NCBI GenBank assembly: GCA_035255945.1
Contig: DATEZA010000202.1
Coordinates: 1-8,422, forward strand
Length of the DNA stretch: 8,422 nucleotides
Direction of reading: 5' to 3'
From: JAJPHC01 sp035255945
GTDB lineage: Bacteria; Acidobacteriota; Thermoanaerobaculia; Gp7-AA8
Under the pieces are notes generated by a model that was not told where the DNA came from, did no database searches, and worked only from the letters and a program-made list of their open reading frames with translations. The number at the start of each line of letters is the position of its first letter. Within the stretch, counting starts at the first letter, position 1. Made by a program: the position numbers and the translations under genes. Positions 1 to 5,477 of this stretch are shown here, piece after piece.

Positions 1-71
1 GTCGCGGCCATGCCGCGACGGCACCGCGGCATGGCCGCGGCGCAAGACTGCAGCGGCGGCATGGCCGCCGC
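1..71. repeat. Cluster of three GC-rich palindromes sharing a GCGGCATGGCCGC core
   Basis: Three hairpins follow one another. The first is 1-19 (stem GTCGCGG/CCGCGAC, 5-nt loop). The second is 24-40 (stem CCGCGGC/GCCGCGG, loop ATG). The third is 53-71 (stem GCGGCGGC/GCCGCCGC, loop ATG). The 13-mer GCGGCATGGCCGC occurs at 26-38 and 56-68, and inverted at 4-16, so units 1 and 2 can also pair with each other (3-17 with 25-39). The stems differ in sequence but each remains self-complementary. No coding sequence is visible here. The cluster could be the 3' terminator or REP-like tail of a gene left of the window, or an intergenic repeat. The third unit ends only 7 nt before the putative -10 box of the next gene, so it occupies the -35 zone. 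The palindromes are certain; their role is inferred. Confidence 0.7.
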
Positions 72-78
72 ACTCCGC

Positions 79-84
79 TAAACT
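79..84 (+). promoter_or_regulatory. Putative -10 box TAAACT, leaderless start
   Basis: TAAACT matches the TANNNT -10 pattern and lies 7 nt before the ATG at 92, in a short AT-rich island after GC-rich palindromes. There is no Shine-Dalgarno sequence between it and the ATG, so transcription would begin at or next to the start codon. The same hexamer stands 9 nt before the antiporter start on the other strand (5466-5461). No clear -35 box is seen. Confidence 0.4.
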
Positions 85-91
85 ATTTTCG

Positions 92-595
92 ATGACTGTC
101 ATCGCGCTCCTGCTTGCTCTCACCCTCACCCCGCACGAGCAGGCGGCCATGCATCAGCTGATGACCACGCGCACGTTCGAGTATCCGCACATCGGCGCGG
201 CAGGCACGGCCTCGAACGGCTTCCTCGCGCTGCGCGTGTTGGCAAAATCGAAGAATGCGGACGCGGCGTTCAAGGAGCTCGTCGCGCACGCCGCGCTGGC
301 GGGACAGTTGTACGGATTGATGGGCGTGAGCCGCACCGATCCGGCGTTCTTCCGCACGGTGATCGAGCACTACAAGGAGCTCAATGAGCCGGTGAGCGTC
401 GAGAACGGCTGCATGATCATGAGCGAGCAGGTGGCGATCATCGTGCACGACCATCGCGCGGTCCGGCTGCCGGCGGGCACCACACTGACGCAGTGGCTGG
501 CGGCGAATCCGAAGACACCGGCATTCGTCGACATCGCAGGCGGCGGACTGACCAGTCTCTTCCTCGATGCACCCGAGCCGGACGAGACGCCGTGA
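92..595 (+). CDS. Small exported protein of unknown function
   Basis: This is a 167-residue protein. Residues 2-13 (TVIALLLALTLT) are a short hydrophobic stretch that could be a signal peptide, though it lacks the usual basic N-region, so export is likely but not certain. The mature part has a helical stretch with the segments GTASNGFLALRVL (38-50), FKELVAHAALAGQLYGLMGV (60-79) and TDPAFFRTVIEHY (82-94), then a lone Cys107 in ENGCMI. The pattern of a short helix, then AGQLYGLxG, then DPAFF resembles small uncharacterised secreted proteins of soil bacteria, but I cannot name a domain. The stop TGA (593-595) overlaps the GTG start of the BtuF-like gene (592-594), so the two are probably translationally coupled. 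No function is assigned. Confidence 0.8.
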   Translation: MTVIALLLALTLTPHEQAAMHQLMTTRTFEYPHIGAAGTASNGFLALRVLAKSKNADAAFKELVAHAALAGQLYGLMGVSRTDPAFFRTVIEHYKELNEPVSVENGCMIMSEQVAIIVHDHRAVRLPAGTTLTQWLAANPKTPAFVDIAGGGLTSLFLDAPEPDETP

Positions 596-1308
596 TCCGC
601 GTCGTCTCCCTCGTCCCTTCGCTGACCGAAACGCTTTTCGCCCTCGGCGCGGGCGAGAGCGTCGTCGCGATCACCGACTGGTGCATCTTCCCCGCGGGGC
701 TCACGCTGCCGCGCGTCGGCGGGACGAAGAATCCGAACATCGCCGCGATTCGCGAGCTGCAACCCGATCTCGTCTACATGAACTCGGAAGAAAACCTGAA
801 GCGGCACGCGGACGAGATCGCGCAATTCGCCGAGGTGCATGTGAGCGAGCCGCGGACGATCGACGATGTGCGCGAGTTGTTCGCAACGCTCGCACGTATC
901 CACGAGAAAGATGCGACTCCGTTGATCGATGCATTGCAGCGCGAACGCGATTCGATGCCGCAACCCGCGTTCACGTTCGCCGTGCCGATCTGGAAGAAGC
1001 CGTGGATGTGGTGCGGCGGCGATACGTACGTGTCGCATCTCGTCGAGGCCGCGGGCGGCGTCAACGTGATGTGCGAGACGCGCTATCCGTCACTCGCGCT
1101 GGAAGAAGTGCTGGAGCGAAAGCCGGATGTGATTTTTCTGCCGGACGAGCCGTACGCGTTCACGGAAGACGATGCGACGGCCATCGATGCGCACACCATC
1201 GGCCCGTTTCCCGGACATCTCTTCACGTGGCACGGAGCGCGGACGATCGAAGGCCTCCGCTTCCTGTGTAGGACAAGCTCTCAGCTTGTCCCGGGAACGG
1301 CAAGCTGA
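592..1308 (+). CDS. BtuF/TroA-fold metal- or cobalamin-binding protein, without signal peptide
   Basis: This is a 238-residue protein of the periplasmic-binding-protein type 2 family (helical-backbone metal receptor; BtuF/FepB relatives). Recognisable parts are the N-terminal VVSLVPSLTETLFALGAG (4-21), RVGGTKNPNI (41-50) near the lobe-1 binding site, LQPDLVYMN (56-64), the second-lobe strand and helix around CGGDTYVSHLVEAAGGVNVM (141-160), and ERKPDVIFLP (175-184). The start is GTG at 592: it overlaps the previous stop as GTGA and puts the conserved VVSLxPSxTE segment at the N-terminus. No signal peptide or lipobox is present, and no ABC permease or ATPase is nearby, so a cytoplasmic or non-transport role is possible. 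The last 12-13 residues, after GLRFL, are encoded by a palindromic repeat and are probably not native. The family call is strong; the ligand is unknown. Confidence 0.85.
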   Translation: MIRVVSLVPSLTETLFALGAGESVVAITDWCIFPAGLTLPRVGGTKNPNIAAIRELQPDLVYMNSEENLKRHADEIAQFAEVHVSEPRTIDDVRELFATLARIHEKDATPLIDALQRERDSMPQPAFTFAVPIWKKPWMWCGGDTYVSHLVEAAGGVNVMCETRYPSLALEEVLERKPDVIFLPDEPYAFTEDDATAIDAHTIGPFPGHLFTWHGARTIEGLRFLCRTSSQLVPGTAS

Positions 1309-1324
1309 GAGCTTGCCCTACACA
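1265..1324. repeat. BIME-like inverted pair of GTAG-footed hairpins, copy 1
   Basis: The left arm has GTAG (1268-1271) at the foot of a hairpin GACAAGCT-CTC-AGCTTGTC (1272-1290). The right arm on the other strand has GTAG followed by GGCAAGCT-CTC-AGCTTGCC (1317-1299). The arms are inverted around a 7-nt spacer (1292-1298) and bounded by TGTGTAGG/CCTACACA, so the whole unit is also one imperfect palindrome. The A:T pair near the base of the left stem is G:C in the right stem, which keeps the hairpin. A GTAG tetranucleotide 5' of a hairpin is the known hallmark of RAYT-associated REP sequences. The element lies between converging genes, overlaps the end of the BtuF-like gene, and ends 7 nt before the hydrolase stop codon. 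It lacks a U-tract, so it would be a non-canonical terminator at best. Confidence 0.8.
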
Positions 1325-1331
1325 CAGACCC

Positions 1332-1967
1332 CTACGCTTCCAGGCGCTCCTCGGCCCACGTGCGCATCGTCTCCTCCACCGCATCGAGCTGCTTGGTGAA
1401 GAAGTGATCGGCGCCGGTGAAGACGATGCTCTCCGCGTTGCGCACCTGCTGGACGAGCGTCTCCAGCTTCGCGGCGTCGCCGTGCTCGTCCTGCGAGCCG
1501 TGCAGGAAAAGCATCGGCTTCTCGCAGTGGCGGAGGAAGCCGAAGTCGTACTTGTTGATCGGCGTCCCGATCAGAAAGATCGCATCGACGATCGGCAGCT
1601 CGCACGCGGCGCGCGCCGCGACCCATGCGCCGAACGAGAATCCGCCGACGAGCAGCTTCTTGCCGGGATGCTTGCGCAGAGACCAGTCGATCGCGGTCTG
1701 CACATCCTGCTGCTCGCCTTCGCCGTCTTCGTGGCGGCCCGCGCTCGCGCCGACGCCGCGGAAGTTGAAGCGGAGCGTGGCGACGTTCGCCGCTTCGAGT
1801 CCGCGCGCCGCGCGGAACACGACTTTGTTGTGCAGCGTGCCGCCGCCGAGAGGGTGCGGATGACAGACCACCGCGACCGCGGCCGGGTCCTGCAAATCGC
1901 GATAGAGCGCCTCGATCCTGCCGGCGCTTCCGAAGAGATCGACGTGACGTAACGGCTTTGGATTCAC
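1332..1967 (-). CDS. Alpha/beta hydrolase (COG2945-like)
   Basis: This is a 211-residue single-domain alpha/beta hydrolase. VAVVCHPHPLGGG (31-43) carries the HPHP motif typical of this small-hydrolase group. LRFNFRGVGAS (65-75) is the strand and turn before the nucleophile region. The nucleophile elbow GGFSFGAW (108-115) gives Ser111. The likely acid is Asp160 in FLHGSQDEHGD, and the histidine is His188 in GADHFF. All three catalytic residues are present, so an active esterase or related hydrolase is expected; the substrate is unknown. There is no signal peptide, so it is cytoplasmic. The start is GTG at 1967-1965, overlapping the Rieske stop as GTGA, which suggests translational coupling. 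It is the last gene of the five-gene minus-strand run, and its TAG stop lies just beyond the palindromic repeat. Confidence 0.88.
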   Translation of the reverse strand: MNPKPLRHVDLFGSAGRIEALYRDLQDPAAVAVVCHPHPLGGGTLHNKVVFRAARGLEAANVATLRFNFRGVGASAGRHEDGEGEQQDVQTAIDWSLRKHPGKKLLVGGFSFGAWVAARAACELPIVDAIFLIGTPINKYDFGFLRHCEKPMLFLHGSQDEHGDAAKLETLVQQVRNAESIVFTGADHFFTKQLDAVEETMRTWAEERLEA

Positions 1968-2269
1968 GGCTTCACCAGAATGCGATCCCCTGCGATGCGA
2001 ACTTCATGCGTGCTCACCGAAAGATCGGTGTTGCCGCCGCACAACCCGGTGCTCACGTCGAAGCCCCACAAGTGCCACGGGCAGACGATCTCGTTCCCGA
2101 TCACGTCACCCTCGTGCAGCGGTCCGCCGCGATGCGGACATGTGTTGTCGAGCGCGAAGAAGCCATCTTTCGTGTGACAGAGCACGAGTCTCGTGCCGGC
2201 GGTCGCGACGAGCTTCGCCCGTCCGACAGGCAATTCATGAGCAGAACCGGCATCGATGAAATCAGACAA
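1964..2269 (-). CDS. Small Rieske [2Fe-2S] ferredoxin (NirD-like)
   Basis: This is a small cytoplasmic Rieske protein. The cluster-binding motifs are CPHRGGPLHEG (Cys44, His46) and CPWHLWGFD (Cys63, His66), giving the two Cys and two His ligands of a Rieske centre. The fold continues through FDVSTG to the final strand RIAGDRILVKP. I chose a TTG start at 2269, which gives 101 residues beginning SDFIDAGSAHELPVG, the usual N-terminus and length for NirD/ferredoxin-type Rieske proteins; it leaves a 13-nt gap after amrS. An ATG at 2338 is in frame, but it would add 23 atypical residues and overlap the amrS end by 56 bp. No Shine-Dalgarno sequence decides the matter. No oxygenase or nitrite reductase is nearby, so the electron partner is unknown. 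The end overlaps the hydrolase start. Confidence 0.85.
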   Translation of the reverse strand: MSDFIDAGSAHELPVGRAKLVATAGTRLVLCHTKDGFFALDNTCPHRGGPLHEGDVIGNEIVCPWHLWGFDVSTGLCGGNTDLSVSTHEVRIAGDRILVKP

Positions 2270-2282
2270 GGGGCGGAGTGTA

Positions 2283-3335
2283 TCAGCGGTCCCAGCGGCC
2301 CGGAATCGATGTGCCGCAATCCATGCAGCGGCCGTCATCGAGGCGATACGCCGTCACGCGGAAACCGGTCCGGCCGACGACGAGCGCGTCGCAATTCGGG
2401 CAGTGCGTTCCTTCGCGATCGCCGAACGCGCCGGGGATGTTGCCCGGATAGATGTAGCGCAGTCCGGCGCGCTTGCCGATGTCGTACGCGCGGAGCAGCG
2501 TGCGCGCATCGGTGTTCGCGTTCGACGTCATCTTGTAGTCCTGATGGAACGCAGTGATGTGCCACGGGATGTCGCGATCGACGGACGCCAGGAACTGCGC
2601 GATGCCGGTCAGTTCTTCATCCGAATCGTTGAAGCCGGGCACGACGAGCGTGACGATCTCCAGCCAGATGCCGCGCTGCTTCAGTCCCTTGATCGTTTCG
2701 AGCACCGGCTCGAGCTGGCCGCCGAGATCGCGATACGCCTTCTGCGTGAAGGCCTTGAGATCGATCTTGTAGAGCGAGACGTATGGAGAGATGTAGTCGA
2801 GCACTTCCGGAGTGCCGTTGCCGTTCGAGACGTACGAACAGACCAGTCCGGCCTGCTTCGCTTCCTTGAAGACTTCGACCGCCCACTCCGAGGTGATCAG
2901 CGGTTCGTTGTAGGTCGAAGTGATCACTTTCGCGCCATGCTTCTTCGCGAGACGGACGAGATCGGCAGGCTCGACATCGGTTGGCGGCGCGCCGGCAATC
3001 GGATCGCGCAGCGCCTGCGACGTGACCCAGTTCTGGCAGTAGCCGCAGTGGTAATCGCATCCGAGCATGCCGAACGAGAGCGCACGCGCGCCGGGATAGG
3101 CGTGGAAGAACGGCTTCTTCTCGATCGGATCGACCTGCAGCGCCGCGGCGTACCCGCGCGGCACCTTCAACACGCCGTCTTCGTTGTAGCGGACTTTGCA
3201 GATTCCCTGCAGGCCGTTGAGGATCTTGCAGCGATGTCCGCAGGCGAAGCATCGCAGCGATTTGTTCTCGAGTTTCTCGTACAGCTCGCCCTCGATTGTG
3301 CGGGTCGACAACACATCACCGAGGGTTGATTGCAT
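2283..3335 (-). CDS. amrS: AmmeMemoRadiSam system radical SAM enzyme AmrS
   Basis: This is a 350-residue radical SAM protein. The [4Fe-4S]-binding CxxxCxxC is in GCDYHCGYCQNW (Cys93, Cys97, Cys100). The N-terminus has a four-cysteine cluster, CFACGHRCKI...ICKVR (Cys29, 32, 36, 46). The C-terminus has a zinc-ribbon-like pair of motifs, CPNC (312-315) and CMDC (337-340). TYNEP (141-145) and SNGNGTPEV (170-178) are further family marks. This layout is that of AmrS, which in many archaea and bacteria is encoded beside Memo and AMMECR1 homologues; its reaction is not established. Neither partner is in this window. The start ATG at 3335 is preferred because the longer in-frame extension, to 3794, would run through the upstream membrane-protein gene. 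The gene lies 32 nt after that gene and 13 nt before the Rieske gene. Confidence 0.93.
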   Translation of the reverse strand: MQSTLGDVLSTRTIEGELYEKLENKSLRCFACGHRCKILNGLQGICKVRYNEDGVLKVPRGYAAALQVDPIEKKPFFHAYPGARALSFGMLGCDYHCGYCQNWVTSQALRDPIAGAPPTDVEPADLVRLAKKHGAKVITSTYNEPLITSEWAVEVFKEAKQAGLVCSYVSNGNGTPEVLDYISPYVSLYKIDLKAFTQKAYRDLGGQLEPVLETIKGLKQRGIWLEIVTLVVPGFNDSDEELTGIAQFLASVDRDIPWHITAFHQDYKMTSNANTDARTLLRAYDIGKRAGLRYIYPGNIPGAFGDREGTHCPNCDALVVGRTGFRVTAYRLDDGRCMDCGTSIPGRWDR

Positions 3336-3346
3336 GGGTGAAAGAA

Positions 3347-3363
3347 CGCGCGGAAAACGCGCG
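3347..3363. repeat. Short hairpin in the operon spacer before amrS
   Basis: CGCGCG (3347-3352) and CGCGCG (3358-3363) flank a 5-nt A-rich/T-rich loop, giving a 6-bp GC stem inside the 32-nt gap between the PAP2 gene stop and the amrS start. On the transcribed strand the stem ends 11 nt before the amrS ATG, where no Shine-Dalgarno sequence is visible. It could modulate translation or transcript stability, or be chance in GC-rich DNA. Confidence 0.35.
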
Positions 3364-3367
3364 AAAT

Positions 3368-4372
3368 TCACAACACGCGGCTCAGATGTGTGAAGCGAAG
3401 GATCTTGTAGCGGCGTGATGTGATGACCCACGTGAGCCACGCCAGCAGCAGTCCGGCGATGAGATCGGTGAGGTAGTGCCAGCCGGTGATCATCGCGCCG
3501 AGGAAGATGAACAGGACGAAGATCGCGAACGTCACTTCGCCCCACGTCCAGAGGCGGCGGAACCAGAGAAAGATGAAGAGCTGAAACGCGACGTGCAGCG
3601 AAGGAAACGCCGCGATGCCGAGCAGGATGTTCAGCGGCGCGTGGCCGCCGTACGGGATCTTCAGCACGTTCGCGTAATTCGTCCAGAGCTGCGCCTGCAG
3701 GCTCTGCGTGATGCGCAGCTCGTGCGAGTACTGCATCCAGATGTCGGGAAAGCGATACGCCGGACCGAGCGCCGGAATCAGCACGTAAAGCCACGCGCCG
3801 GCGAGCCAGAGGATCGAGTGTCCGGTGATGAACGCCACCTGCAGGCGCTTGCTCGGCGACGAGACGAAGTAGCCGACGGAGACGCAGAGTCCGGTGACGA
3901 AGATGTAGGCGTAGCTGTAGTCGATGGCGCGCAGCGCGACGGGATTGGAGAAGAGATTGAGGAAAAAAATGTTCGGCGAGATGCCGAAGAAAATCGAGCG
4001 GTCGAGCTCCCAGAGCTGCTGATCGAACAGGCGCGGATGCAGCAGCGGAATGGCGAGCTTGATCCAGCCGTAGACGTGCAGCATCAGCGCGGCGCCGAAG
4101 ATGAGCCGCGACGCTTCGAGGATCCAGGCGGGCTTGCGGATCTCGCGGAGATACTCGGCCGCGTTGCCGCGGTAGTACGCGATGGCCAGGCGGACGAGGA
4201 TGGCGATGAGCGCCTGGATCACCATCGACGGCAATGCGGTGATCATCGTCAGCGGCAGCGACGTCAGCACGGAATTCGTGTTGCGCATCAGCAGCGCGTG
4301 GATCAGCAGCAGATTGGCGACGATGATGATTTCGTACGCGTGCGGCCGCCAGTGGATGCGCGCGTGGGTCAT
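3368..4372 (-). CDS. PAP2_3 (Aur1/Ipt1-like) integral membrane phosphatase or transferase
   Basis: This is a 334-residue, very hydrophobic protein with several membrane segments (roughly 13-30, 36-65, 88-111, 152-170, 178-201, 248-270, 279-317). It carries the later phosphatase motifs of the PAP2 superfamily: PSLH (257-260, His260) and GWHYLTDLIAG (297-307, with His299 and Asp303). LWLAGAWLYVLIPALGP (188-204) matches the conserved helix of the PAP2_3 (inositolphosphotransferase/Aur1-like) branch. Bacterial members are usually uncharacterised; phospholipid phosphatase or head-group transfer is the family-level expectation. The start ATG (4372) overlaps the antiporter stop as ATGA, and it gives the natural N-terminus before the first helix. 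The longer in-frame ORF upstream runs through the antiporter gene and is not real. The active site faces the periplasm in known PAP2 proteins. Confidence 0.87.
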   Translation of the reverse strand: MTHARIHWRPHAYEIIIVANLLLIHALLMRNTNSVLTSLPLTMITALPSMVIQALIAILVRLAIAYYRGNAAEYLREIRKPAWILEASRLIFGAALMLHVYGWIKLAIPLLHPRLFDQQLWELDRSIFFGISPNIFFLNLFSNPVALRAIDYSYAYIFVTGLCVSVGYFVSSPSKRLQVAFITGHSILWLAGAWLYVLIPALGPAYRFPDIWMQYSHELRITQSLQAQLWTNYANVLKIPYGGHAPLNILLGIAAFPSLHVAFQLFIFLWFRRLWTWGEVTFAIFVLFIFLGAMITGWHYLTDLIAGLLLAWLTWVITSRRYKILRFTHLSRVL

Positions 4373-5451
4373 TGATGCGCCGCCGACAGCTCGGCCGGAA
4401 GGAAGTAGAGCGCGACGGCGATGATGGCGTAGACGGCGAGCAGCTGGATGCCTTCGTACCAGTTCGTCTCGCCGTCCATTACCAGGTAGGCGAAGATCGC
4501 CACGCCGAGTCCGACCGCGAGCATCTCGAACGGCGTGAAGAGCAGATCGAGCGGATGCCCCAGTGGATACGAGAGGAAGACCATCACCGGCGTGACGAAG
4601 AGCGCGATCTGCACGCTCGACTGCATCGAGATGTTGAGCGCGGTGTCCATCTGATTGCGCGCCGCGAGCATGACGGCGGTCGAATGCTCGGCCGCGTTGC
4701 CGACGATCGCCAGCACGACGAATCCGAGGAAGACTTCGTTCATCCCCCACGCGCGTCCCGCTTCACCCACCGCCTGCACGAGTCCTTCGGCGACGAAGCC
4801 CATCAGCACGCTCGCCAGCGCGAGCAGCATGATCGCCTTGCGCAGCGGCCACACGTCCTCGAGCTCCGCCGGCTCGCTCATGGCCTGCAAGCGTGTGCGA
4901 TGCGTCTTGAACGAGAAGAGCAGACCGCAGAAGTACGTGATGAGCAGGATGATCGCGGTGCCGATCGACACCGGATGAATGAGCTCGGGATGATGCGCGC
5001 GGATCGCGGAGCGGAAGAAGAGTGCGGGGACGAGCACCGCGGCGACGGCGAGGATCATCTGTCCCGCCTGCGATTCCGCGGAGAGCGCGTTGAATTTGAG
5101 CGTCTCGTGACGGAGTCCGCCAACCACCATCGAGAGTCCGGCGACGAAGAGGATGTTGCCGACGATGGAGCCGGCGAACGACGCCCGGACGACGTCGGAG
5201 AGGCCGGCGCGGATGGCGAAGAGCGCGATGATCATCTCCGCGAAATTGCCGAAGGTCGCGTTGAAGAGCGCGCCCCAGGTCGAGCCCATGCGATGCGCGA
5301 GCTGTTCGGTGGAGAGGCCGATCCATGCGGCGAGCGGCAGCACCGCGACGCACGAGATCACGAACTGCCAGACCAGATTCCAGTGCATGAATTCGAGGGC
5401 GAGGGCGACCGGAATCGTCGCGTAAACGAGCCAGTGGGCGATGCGCTTCAT
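4369..5451 (-). CDS. Calcium/proton antiporter (CaCA family, Cax/ChaA type)
   Basis: This is a 360-residue inner-membrane protein with about ten or eleven transmembrane segments and the two inverted alpha-repeats of the CaCA superfamily. Repeat 1 has NATFGNFAEMIIALFAIRAG (64-83) with Glu72, followed by GSIVGNILFVAG (94-105). Repeat 2 has VVLAIVGNAAEHSTAVMLA (245-263) with Glu255, followed by SMQSSVQIALFVTPVMVF (275-292). The GNxAE pair is the cation-exchange signature of Cax-type Ca2+/H+ exchangers, so export of calcium against protons is the expected role. An acidic central loop, EPAELEDV (193-200), lies between the halves. It is the first gene of the five-gene minus-strand run and its stop overlaps the PAP2 start. 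It diverges from the enoyl-CoA hydratase gene, with only 26 bp between the two ATGs. Confidence 0.93.
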   Translation of the reverse strand: MKRIAHWLVYATIPVALALEFMHWNLVWQFVISCVAVLPLAAWIGLSTEQLAHRMGSTWGALFNATFGNFAEMIIALFAIRAGLSDVVRASFAGSIVGNILFVAGLSMVVGGLRHETLKFNALSAESQAGQMILAVAAVLVPALFFRSAIRAHHPELIHPVSIGTAIILLITYFCGLLFSFKTHRTRLQAMSEPAELEDVWPLRKAIMLLALASVLMGFVAEGLVQAVGEAGRAWGMNEVFLGFVVLAIVGNAAEHSTAVMLAARNQMDTALNISMQSSVQIALFVTPVMVFLSYPLGHPLDLLFTPFEMLAVGLGVAIFAYLVMDGETNWYEGIQLLAVYAIIAVALYFLPAELSAAHQ

Positions 5452-5460
5452 GCGGCGCTG

Positions 5461-5466
5461 AGTTTA
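5461..5466 (-). promoter_or_regulatory. Putative -10 box TAAACT for the five-gene operon
   Basis: On the minus strand TAAACT (5466-5461) stands 9 nt before the antiporter ATG, with no Shine-Dalgarno sequence between. The hexamer is identical to the one before the gene at 92. It overlaps by two bases the plus-strand candidate for the enoyl-CoA hydratase gene. No -35 box is recognisable; it would lie within the enoyl-CoA hydratase gene. Confidence 0.4.
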
Positions 5467-5470
5467 TCCT
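5465..5470 (+). promoter_or_regulatory. Putative -10 box TATCCT for the enoyl-CoA hydratase gene
   Basis: TATCCT fits TANNNT and lies 7 nt before the ATG at 5478, the same spacing as the candidate before the gene at 92. This again points to a leaderless or nearly leaderless transcript. There is no Shine-Dalgarno sequence, and any -35 element would lie within the start of the antiporter gene. Confidence 0.35.
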
Positions 5471-5477
5471 GACGCGA

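Noticed and set aside
1265..1324. Intrinsic terminator reading of the repeat
   Set aside because: The hairpins are not followed by a U-tract on either strand, and the GTAG foot and multiple copies point to a REP/BIME-type element instead; a termination role remains possible but unproven.
2256..3329. 357-residue plus-strand ORF opposite amrS
   Set aside because: It lies antisense to a well-supported radical SAM gene and has the low-complexity Arg/Asp/Ala composition of a GC-rich antisense frame.
3336..3794. N-terminal extension of amrS in the same frame
   Set aside because: The extension runs through the end of the PAP2 gene in another frame and has no family similarity; the ATG at 3335 gives a normal AmrS length.
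4373..4750. N-terminal extension of the PAP2 gene
   Set aside because: It lies inside the antiporter gene in another frame; the ATGA overlap at 4369-4372 gives the natural start.
4372..5472. 366-residue plus-strand ORF opposite the antiporter gene
   Set aside because: It is a charged, motif-free antisense shadow of a multi-helix transporter gene.
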